Positions 33,028 to 40,955 of a stretch of 64,000 nucleotides of DNA are shown piece by piece; the first letter of the stretch is position 1; each line of letters starts with the position of its first letter. The notes under the pieces were generated by a model. That model saw nothing but the letters and a program-made list of their open reading frames with translations. It did not search any database and was not told the DNA's origin. The DNA comes from Salticus scenicus (taxonomy: Eukaryota; Arthropoda; Arachnida; Araneae; Salticidae). The translations under genes and the position numbers were made by a program. The stretch is from positions 241,928,836-241,992,835 of the forward strand of contig OZ005660.1 of assembly GCA_963930645.1 (NCBI GenBank), in the 5' to 3' direction.

Positions 33028-33066
33028 TCGCCAAGGTTCTGAGGAGTAGGCATTTTCCAAATTCGC
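33028..33066 (-). repeat. Right terminal inverted repeat of the 15.6-kb element
   Basis: Complement of 17446-17484, 39/39. Confidence 0.9.
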
Positions 33067-33075
33067 ATCTCGGCT
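33067..33075 (+). other. 9-bp target duplication (right copy)
   Basis: ATCTCGGCT, identical to 17437-17445. Confidence 0.9.
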
Positions 33076-33995
33076 GCATCTCCCCGTAATGCTGCTGCTA
33101 AGTGGACCGACTTGGCGGTAGAGTCCCAGCCGTTAGCTTCAGCTACGATGGAAAACTGCGTCTTATATACATGCCAGGAGGAACTGCCATCGTAGGTAGA
33201 TAGCTTAATAAATTCCTGATTCTGGATTCTTCTCTCTTTCTTTTCAGTTTCCTGAGGCATGGATTCTAACTTTTCTTCGAGATTCCGAATCTTGCTCTGC
33301 AGTTCATTCCCTATTAATTCTCCGTTCCACTCTTCTTTCATTTTTCTCTCAAGATCTTCCTCCATTCTCTTAAACTTGCTTTCTATCTCTGAAACCTTTC
33401 CTTTCAGTTCCTGATCAAAATTTTCTTTAACTTTCTCCTCGAAATTCTCTTCCATCTTCATAAATCTCTCTTCAAAATTCTTTTCTACTTTCATAACATT
33501 TTCTTCTATTTTCATAGCTTTCTCTTTAAAACTCTCTTATATTTTCGAAACTTTCTCTTCAAAATTTTCTTCTATCTTTATAACTCTCTCTTCTATTCCA
33601 TCCATTCTATTTTCCATCACCGTTAATTTACCCTCTATCGATTCTTTCACCGTTGAAAGCTCTTTCTTCATCTCATCTTGATTAGATTTAATTTCTTCGG
33701 TCAAACTGGCTTCCAATTCTTTTTGTCCTTTTTCTATTTTCTCTATCAATCCGGTTTCCATCTTTTCCTGTCCTGCTTTCATTTCCCTTTGCGATGTTTC
33801 CATTTTCTCTTGTGCTGTCTTCATTTCTTTCATCTCTTGACTCAAGCTATCTCTCATCTCTCTATGTCCTTCTTTCATTTCTCTTTGTCCTTCTTTCATT
33901 TCTTCGATCAATCCAGATCTTAACTCATTCATCTGAGCAGTGAGTCCTTCTAGAAATTTCTTCATTTCTTGTTCCATAGCTCTCGTTATCACCAT
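33067..33995 (-). pseudogene. gag: Gypsy gag, 5' part with long coiled coil
   Basis: Starts MVITRAMEQEMKKFLEG at 33995, 10 nt inside the PBS. About 230 residues are charged heptad-like repeats of MKE/MEE/KME type, a strong coiled-coil prediction, unusual in length for Gypsy Gag and presumably a multimerisation region. This is followed by the start of the capsid region (LAAALRGDAAE). One in-frame TAA at 33537-33539 interrupts the coiled coil; the frame is otherwise open. At 33067 the 15.6-kb insertion adds a chimeric tail (RIWKMPTPQNLGD...) and a stop at 32997. The plus-strand ORF 33678-33923 is a shadow. Confidence 0.85.
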
Positions 33996-34004
33996 TCACA
34001 GACA

Positions 34005-34023
34005 ATCCCCGCTTCTGACACCA
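34005..34023 (-). other. Primer binding site, tRNA-Leu type
   Basis: Directly after the 5' LTR (4-nt gap) the coding strand reads TGGTGTCAGAAGCGGGGAT. This is complementary, with one mismatch, to the CCA-tailed 3' end of tRNA-Leu as I know it (…CCCACTTCTGACACCA). Confidence 0.7.
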
Positions 34024-34044
34024 GAAATGTTGCGTACTTGGGGG

Positions 34045-34854
34045 TTCGTGAGTAGTGTTGCAAAGGCTGGAAAAAACCCGTTTCTTCCCCGGAAATAAAC
34101 CGGGATTTTTGGAAAGGGAATTTTGAATATTCCTGGGAATTTTGAAATTTCTGGGAGTTTTGAAATAATTTGATGCATGGACATAATTTTTCATTTTTAT
34201 TATTTTTAATGATTTCCCATTTAGCATTTTTAACATTAAAAATTTAATTGCAGATTAAAGAGAGTTGATGTACTTGTTTGTGAAATATTTAAAATAAATA
34301 TTTATTGAAAACTAAAACAAAAAAAAAAAAAACAATAAAACAAACAAACAAACAAAAAAAAAAATCACTCAAAATCATTGCAGTTAAAATGATATTTTTA
34401 GTTAAGTAACCTTTTAAAGACCATTCTGATGAAGTAATATTACTTAAACTATATTTCTAAGTTTAAAACAGAACATACATAATTTAAATTCATTTGCTTT
34501 GCTAGAAAAAATTAAAAATAAAGACCAAATTTTAATAAATTTGTCAATTTTTTTCTTTTTTGGAAATATATTAAAAGGATTATGTAATATGGTTGCAATG
34601 GACAGAAGCAGTATTGTATGAAAATAAAATTGCTCCTACATTTAAAACTAGTTTATGCAATACTCATTGACATTTTAGGTATTATGTATATATATGTTCA
34701 ATGCATTAGTCCTAACTTCCATTTTGAAAGTGACTTGTTTTGTTTATTTTTAAAATTCCCAATATTCCCCAAAGTTCCGGGTTTATTCCCCAAAATACCC
34801 GGGTTTATTCCCAGCTTTCAAAAACTGTGGGTTTTTTGCAACACTATTCGTGAG
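34045..34854. mobile_element. 794-bp hAT-like element with 8-bp duplication (TTCGTGAG)
   Basis: Element 34053-34846 has inverted ends TAGTGTTGCAAA / TTTGCAACACTA and is flanked by exact TTCGTGAG copies. Comparison with the uninterrupted LTR at 12371 confirms the empty site. Sub-terminal inverted blocks (AAACCGGGAT, CCCGGGTTTATTCCC) are present. There is no transposase; ORFs at 34.0-34.2 and 34.62-34.99 kb have no recognisable domain. Confidence 0.85.
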
Positions 34855-35098
34855 TTGTCTGAGAATGAAAGGCCAAACGTACTAAAATTCAGTAATTTAT
34901 TCACAGAAAGTTTCAGAAAAATACAGGTCAATAAACCAATTATCAGCTTCAATTCAAGCAGTAACCACAGCTTAAACAACAGCTGTCAATAGCAAATCCA
35001 CAGTACAAACTGTATACCAATAACACTTGAAGCAAGTCTCTCTCAAAGAGGCTTAAGAGCAATGCAAGCACTAGCGAAGTTGGCTGAGATCTGAACTG

Positions 35099-35132
35099 AA
35101 CTGACTGCCTTGGCGAGGAAGCGCTCCTTATA
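35099..35132 (-). promoter_or_regulatory. Gypsy LTR core promoter (TATA + initiator)
   Basis: Coding-strand TATAAGGAGC and a TCAGTT initiator are separated by 30 nt from the TATA T to the initiator A, the expected spacing for arthropod RNA polymerase II promoters. The same pair is preserved in the 3' LTR. Confidence 0.7.
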
Positions 35133-35462
35133 TGCTATTCCATGGAACCCAGATTTTTCGAGAAAACTCTAGAAAGTGGTCAACCAATCAACTTACAGCT
35201 TCCATATTTGGTATATCCCATATAAGGATTTTCTCGCCAAGGTCGCCAAAAAAATCGCCAAGGTGGGAAAAAGTCGCCCAATTTGACGCCAAAACCATTA
35301 CCTGCATTACTGATGCTTTTTAATGCGTTTTTAAGGGAAAATAAGGCTATTTCAACGCTAAAACGACTAGAAATGCACAAAATTAGCACATTATCAACTT
35401 ACTAAGCCTCTTTGAAAGAATTTATACAAAAATAAACACAATTATTTACAATTTCGTAACAA

Positions 35463-35480
35463 TATATATATATATATATG
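35463..35480. repeat. TA microsatellite, right side of Gypsy insertion
   Basis: Continuation of the (TA)n that ends at 12370. Confidence 0.75.
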
Positions 35481-35496
35481 AGGTAAAACAAAAAAA

Positions 35497-35774
35497 CCCT
35501 GTGACAGAATATTCTAATACTTTCTGAGAGAAGCTTTGTTTGTGCAAACCTTTTCTGCAAGAGAATATTGACATATTACCTCATTTACACATAATATGTT
35601 CATACTATTATAAAGATATCAATATTATTAAGTGACTACTTACGAATTCTCATGTATAAGACACGACTTTCTGTTTTCTAGTGAAATTAAAGAATCTTTA
35701 ATTTTTATGAGCAAATCTTCCTGCATGTGAGAATTTCTTTTCTGCGACAATGTCGCCTAAATTGTGCCACAGGG
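35497..35774. mobile_element. MITE with CCCTGTGACAG ends, copy 2
   Basis: Whole-length match to 9906-10186. Ends CCCTGTGACAGAAT and TTGTGCCACAGGG. It starts 34 bp from the Gypsy LTR. Confidence 0.7.
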
Positions 35775-37051
35775 ATCCTATTATATATATCCTATATTTC
35801 ACATAACTATTGGTCGTTATAAAATGGAAAACTGAATTATTTCATCACATGTAAAGTAAGTTGAAACACATTGTACAAGTATGTTACACTAAAATTATAA
35901 GGCTCAAAATTAACAAGTGTATAGTGGCAAGTGTTTGAATGCATTTTTTCACCCACAGAATCAGTTTGGTCGTTCTTAAAAGAAAAACTGTATTAAGTAA
36001 ATGGAAGGTAAGATCATATATTTTACAAGACCGTTCAGTGTCAATATTTTTTATATTTGGGTTTAACTGTGCATAATTATAGTTTTTTGCATGCATTAAT
36101 TGAGAATACATTTTTTGCAGACCAAGTTACTCAAAATAAAACTGAATTATTTCATTAAGTCAGAAGTAAGGTGAAATTAATTGTACAAATCATATTCAAT
36201 TGTTAACCTTTTTTTCTTCAAAGTATATTATATTTTTTGAAAATAAATAAATAAATAACATTATACAATTAAACTATATATATATATGGATTTCTTTGGT
36301 GTTTTAGAATATATTATTTTTATCACCAATTTGGTACTGAAGCAGTAGTCTGATTCCTAGTAATTCTTTAAATATAAACAAGTTTAATATAAATCGATAA
36401 ATTAGAATATCACAACATAAGAAGTTTTAGATCTGTGCCCACTTTATATTAAATTCTTTAGTCAAAGTGAAAGAATAGTTTAAATACTAGATATTTCATA
36501 AAAATTTAAATTTATGCTTAATATGTATTGCTAAAACTAACAGCAATACCGAAATGTGTAAAAATTAAATTTCATCTACAACATTAAAACAGTTATGAAA
36601 AAAAGAATAATTAACAGTATAAAAAACTTACATAGTACTCTTCCATTATATCAACTACAAAGTTGAGAAATAATGTATTATGCAATTATTGCATTAGCAA
36701 AACAAGCAGAATAATACAATGTTTAATAGAAAACTACTAATTTACAAAAGTAGGTTTCAGGAATTTCCCACATAAATTTCAGCTAATGTTTGTTTAAATA
36801 AATATTGCGGTTGAAAAAAGGTAAACGCTAGTTAAAAATAAATAATTTATTAATTTTTGGTGTATTTTAATATCACAATCTCAATAAATTAATAGTAAAT
36901 CAGAAAATTTTGTTCTAAGAAATTCAGATATCTTTATCTTTCTTAATACATGTAAACAAATACATAATTGTGCAAGCGTAAGCATTAATTGAGAATTTAG
37001 TAATATTTATCACTTGAAAATATTCAACAATTTTAATCATTCTTTATTTAT
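35775..37051. other. AT-rich non-coding stretch
   Basis: Only short simple repeats; no gene or RNA recognised. Confidence 0.5.
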
Positions 37052-37059
37052 CTCCTTAG

Positions 37060-37238
37060 CAAGCCCTGATTAACTCCAGGGCATGCGGGGCAGTTGCCCT
37101 GGCCCCCCCCCTTCTGGAAGGGGCTCCCTAACAGGCATAAGCAGAAATTTTGCAACCTAAAGTCTTCTTATGCCACTGCAAGGGGGCCCCCCAGAATAAG
37201 CTTGCCCCGGGGCTCGAGGTAGTCTAAGTCGGGCCCTG
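37060..37238. mobile_element. hAT-like MITE, GC-rich family copy
   Basis: Aligns over its full length with 11759-11916, including the CTAAGTCGGGCCCTG end and GGGGCCCCCC-type core. The flanks CTCCTTAG and CTTCTTGA may be a mutated 8-bp duplication (6 of 8 equal). Confidence 0.65.
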
Positions 37239-37629
37239 CTTCTTGAAACAGAATAGAAAAACATTAACTAAACGACAACAAATCGTATGAATACCTATAC
37301 ACTTTTCACATTACTAGGTTGCCAAAATGTAATTTCAAGGGCAGGTTGGCTAGTTGCAATCTTTCTCCCTTTTCCTGATTCCTCTGATTCGTGCCAAGAG
37401 TGAGAAAGCATACACTTCGGAGTATCGCTTAACAACTATTGCATTTCTAAAAAAAAAGAAAAAAATCCACTATCTACACAAGAGCACCGAACAAATTCGG
37501 AAAAGGAAATAAATGTCTTTGAAACAGTCATTTTTACATCCTCTTGTCAGAACACAATATTTTGAGGGAAACGAAAAATTTAATATTACAGTGCTTCAAA
37601 TGGCTACATTGTAATTATTTTGAATATAT

Positions 37630-38371
37630 GTTACCGCTAAAGTGTAGAAATCAGTTAATCTGCAGATTAGCTAGGTAATCTGCACATTAACTAGGGTGAT
37701 CCGTTATAGAGAAAAATTGTTTTATCTCTCAAATTACCTAGGTAATCTGCGAATTACCTAGATAATCTGCACATTACCTACTAGGCACTAGTTAAAGTGA
37801 AAATAAGATATCTGGTGTTGTAATTTTACAGCACGCTGTGTTGTATTTGTTTTTTCATTCGGAAAAAAAAATAGTTTTATTTTCTTTTTTATTTCTTTCT
37901 TTACTTATTTTAATCTGCATGTGTTTTAATTTTTATATCTTTTAAAGTTATATTTGTTTTATTTTTTATTTATTTTATCTTTTTCATTCTGTCAATATAA
38001 GTTTGAAGATGTTATGCATTTTTAATATGAAATATAATAGCTTTAATAGCTTTCAATAAATTCTATTTTATAAATGAATGTTAGAATTGTAATACAGTAA
38101 CGATTTCTTTTCAAAATAAAAATATTTAACAATTTAAAATTAAAAAAAAAAAAGTTTTATTAACAACTTATATTGCTATTACTATTTAAATACTAGAAAT
38201 ATTAAATTAGACAAATCAGAAGCATTATTTAAGAAGTACTTCAAATAATTAAAACTGCTTTAACATTTTTTAGGATGCATGAAAATTAAAATGACAGTTT
38301 TCAATGCTTTATTAAACCATATTTTAAAGCATACATATATCTGCACAAGTTTAGCAAATATATTAATTTTA

Positions 38372-38407
<36 letters not shown>

Positions 38408-39305
38408 TTATTAACACTTTTTATGTGATAAACTACAACGAAATTATCTGAAAAAGCGAACAAAATTTAAAATAAATAAATAAAAATATAATCATGATAC
38501 ATAAAATATGTACAGGAAACTTGAAACTGAAAGAAAAAAAAGAAAATGTGATGAAATGCTAAAAAATGTACAAAAATTTCATATTAAGTATTTATTAAAT
38601 GTCATAATATTTTTCAAAGTTAATAATTAATATATCTTTTTTTTTTTTTTTTTTTTTTTTTTCAGTAAGTAATAGTAATTTAAATCAATTTTAAAATAAA
38701 TTAGTTTTAAAAAGTTATGGTTTAATAGTTTTAGTTCGGAAGGAAATAATTACTGTAATGTAAATCTAATATTCATAATTCAAGATGGAGTTTCACGAGA
38801 GACAGCTTTTAATTAAGATTTCATTTCATTAATAAAATGCAGACCCTTATCAAACTTATATTGACAGAATTAAAAAAGATAGAAATAAAATCAAAATTAA
38901 AACAATTATAACTTACTTGTTACTTTAAATTTTGTGTTAGTCATAATAATAAACCTAATCATGGCTTCCATCCACATTTCCATGGCCACATTTTGCGTTT
39001 GCCGTTTATCGGTTTATCATCATAGCGTAGCGGAAGTACGGAAGGGAAGGGGTAAAAGTTTCAGTTATGTTTGAAGGTCATTCGCGTATCTGTATCACAT
39101 GGCTGTTTGACGTCATAGTGAATGTAAAAAAACTAAGGCTCGAAACAAACATTTGAACTTTAACGACACTGAAACCGTTAATCTGCAGATTACCTAGTTA
39201 AATTGCGGAAATTACTTTATTCCGCACTTTAACGGGTTATTTTAGTTAATCTGCAGACTAGCTAGGTAATCTGCAGATTAACGGATTTCGCGTTTTAACG
39301 GTAAC
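37630..39305. mobile_element. 1.68-kb TIR element with repeated AATCTGCAGATT sub-terminal motif
   Basis: Ends GTTACCGCTAAAGTG and the complement CGCGTTTTAACGGTAAC. Just inside each end lie several copies of a GTTAATCTGCAGATTA / GCTAGGTAATCTGC motif in both orientations. ATAT flanks both ends, possibly a 4-bp duplication. The interior is AT-rich with a 40-nt poly-A run and no transposase. Confidence 0.6.
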
Positions 39306-39849
39306 ATATACATTGCATAATGTACTGTGAGAAATATGCTGTAAAATATTTTCAAAAAAAGACAGCTTAAACATGTATCGTCGTGTTCTTGCCTTCTAAA
39401 ATATTTATGGAAAATATATACTTTTTGATTGCAATGTGTACTATGGAGAATTTTTCGATGAATCTAATCTAGAGAACTTTTTTAATTTATACGAATACGA
39501 TTATACAACAGAGAAGCAATTTGTCTAAAATCTTCTCTTCAAGGAGTGGATAAGAGGCTGAAAAACTCTTTCGTAAGACTAAAAAAAAGATTTATTTCTG
39601 CAGTGGTCATTCTAAAAATGTTCTCTAATTGTAATTTCGAAATAAATAACCTTGATCTCAAATTGGTAAAAAAAAAAAATATTTGGATGAAATGATTAGA
39701 TGAATTTTCTATTAAAATGCATCTTAAGCACATTAATTACGAATTGACAAATTTCGTCTGGTTGAGAAGTGTTTTCAGAAATTTAAGTGAAAAATTGTAA
39801 ATATATGTATACATCCATTTAACGGAAAAATAATTTGTGATTTTTGATT
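39306..39849. other. AT-rich non-coding stretch upstream of the zinc-finger ORF
   Basis: Nothing recognised apart from a candidate splice acceptor at its end (TTTTTGATTAG, AG at 39850-39851). Confidence 0.4.
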
Positions 39850-39871
39850 AGGAAATTTTGCTAAGGAGAAA

Positions 39872-40834
39872 ATGTCTGTGCATATACCTATACATGCTGG
39901 TGAAGAGCCTTATGTATGTGAAATATGTTCTAAGAAATTTCATAAAAAGAACAGTTTGATTAAACATTCGTACTGCCATACAAGAGAAAATGCATATGTA
40001 TGTGAGGAGTGTTATAAAGGTTTTACTCGAAGGGCAAATCTAATTGTACATGCACGTATTCACAGACAAGAGAAGCCACATGTGTGTGATGTATGTTCTA
40101 AAGGCTTTACTCAGAAGGCACATCTAAATGCACATCAGTATACTCATTCAGGACAAAAGCCATACGTGTGCAATTTGTGTTCTAAAGGATTTGTGCAAAA
40201 GAATCGTCTGAATAAACATTTATTATCTCATAACGCATTTTCTGAAAAGGAACATCTAAATTCACATGTACCCATTCATAAACGAGATAAGCCATACGTG
40301 TGTGAAGTATGTTGTAAAACATTTTCTCGAAAACGTTATCTTAATGTAAATTTACGCATTCATAGAGGAGAAAAACCACACGTGTGTGAAGTGTGCTCTA
40401 AAGCATTTTCAGATAAAGCACATCTAAATAGACATATGCGCATGAATACAAAAGAAAAGCCATATACGTGCAAATTATGTTCTAAGGGTTTTTCTCGTAA
40501 AAATGATCTAAATATACATTTACACACTCATAAAGCAGAAAGGCCATATGCGTGTGAAATATGTTCTAAAGGATTTTGTAAAAGAGACAAATTGATTAGA
40601 CATTCACGCACTCATACAGGAGAAAAGCCTTATGAGTGTGAAGTGTGTTTTAAAGCATTCTCTGAAAAAAATAATTTAAATAGACATCTACTCATTCATA
40701 CTGGTGAAAAGCCGTATAATTGTGAAGTATGTTCGAAAGGATTTTGTACTAACAGTAATTTAAGTAGGCATCTACGCACTCATGTAAACAAAAAGCCATA
40801 TGTGTGTGAAAGTTTTTATGAAAAGGAACTTTAA
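39872..40834 (+). CDS. Multi-finger C2H2 zinc-finger protein (320 aa), probably partial/decaying
   Basis: Likely sequence-specific DNA-binding nuclear protein. Eleven Krüppel-type units with TGEKPY-like linkers are seen (CxxC-x12-H-x3-H). Nine have all four ligands. Unit 5 has lost its Cys pair (HNAFSEKEHLNSH). Unit 6 has Asn for the first His (LNVNLRIH). Unit 7 has Asn for the last His (HMRMN). A twelfth starts YVCESFYEKEL and then stops. The frame before the Met still reads finger-like (NFAKEK, then MSVHIPIHAGEEPY), and an acceptor-like AG at 39850-39851 suggests an upstream exon. So the Met at 39872 may not be the true start. No KRAB, BTB or ZAD domain is in view. After the stop, finger remnants continue to about 40950. 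Confidence 0.8.
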   Translation: MSVHIPIHAGEEPYVCEICSKKFHKKNSLIKHSYCHTRENAYVCEECYKGFTRRANLIVHARIHRQEKPHVCDVCSKGFTQKAHLNAHQYTHSGQKPYVCNLCSKGFVQKNRLNKHLLSHNAFSEKEHLNSHVPIHKRDKPYVCEVCCKTFSRKRYLNVNLRIHRGEKPHVCEVCSKAFSDKAHLNRHMRMNTKEKPYTCKLCSKGFSRKNDLNIHLHTHKAERPYACEICSKGFCKRDKLIRHSRTHTGEKPYECEVCFKAFSEKNNLNRHLLIHTGEKPYNCEVCSKGFCTNSNLSRHLRTHVNKKPYVCESFYEKEL

Positions 40835-40955
40835 AATAGACATATGCACTAACATCATTGTTGATTATGTTCTAAAAGAGAATCAAGAAATGTTGATCTG
40901 AATAAGTATATGTGCTGTGATGTAGAAGGAAAGTTTGTTGTGTGAAATAATTACT
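40835..40955 (+). pseudogene. Decayed zinc-finger remnants 3' of the ORF
   Basis: In-frame translation past the stop still gives NRHMH, LCSKRESRNVDLNKYMC and VEGKFVV with further stops. The finger array was once longer. Confidence 0.6.

Larger units (their letters stand above)
17446..33066. mobile_element. 15.6-kb TIR element with 9-bp target duplication, inserted in Gypsy gag
   Basis: The ends are perfect 39-bp inverted repeats (17446-17484 and 33028-33066) starting GCGAATTTGGAAAATGCC. An exact 9-bp duplication ATCTCGGCT flanks it. A 9-bp duplication is characteristic of Mutator-like elements (MuDR/Rehavkus-type), though other classes with 8-10 bp cannot be excluded. No transposase ORF is visible; the largest frames are satellite-derived or AT-driven. 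The cargo includes a ~500-bp satellite array with an inversion, a 2.67-kb nested TIR element, a 546-bp hAT-like element, a piggyBac MITE and degenerate ~160-bp tandem units. It must have moved after the Gypsy element inserted, so it was recently mobile, presumably using transposase supplied elsewhere. Confidence 0.85.
12371..35462 (-). mobile_element. Ty3/Gypsy LTR retrotransposon, interrupted by two younger insertions
   Basis: A complete but split element on the minus strand: 5' LTR 34028-35462, PBS 34005-34023, gag from 33995, a 15.6-kb insertion in gag, gag end/protease/RT-RNase H/integrase 17445-13245, polypurine tract, and 3' LTR 12371-13012. Removing the 15,621-bp and 794-bp insertions and their duplications leaves about 6.66 kb, normal for Gypsy. 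The LTRs are nearly the same (about a dozen substitutions plus one ~10-bp indel), implying recent arrival. The gene order PR-RT-RH-IN is diagnostic of Gypsy. The copy is defective: a gag stop at 33537, a TGA between RNase H domain and integrase part at 14817, frame changes around protease, and the gag disruption. Confidence 0.93.
34028..35462 (-). repeat. Gypsy 5' LTR, carrying a 794-bp insertion
   Basis: 1,435 bp, minus 794 bp of insert and the duplicated 8 bp, leaves about the same length as the 3' LTR. Plus-strand ends are TGTTGCG and CGTAACA. TATAAG (35127-35132, minus) is followed 30 nt later by TCAGTT (about 35099-35104), a consensus arthropod core promoter. AATAAA is at 34896-34901 (minus). 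Two ORFs around 35132-35389 are LTR frames, not genes. Confidence 0.9.

Noticed and set aside
33678..33923. 81-aa Phe/His/Ser-rich plus-strand ORF
   Set aside because: Antisense of the repetitive Gag coiled coil.
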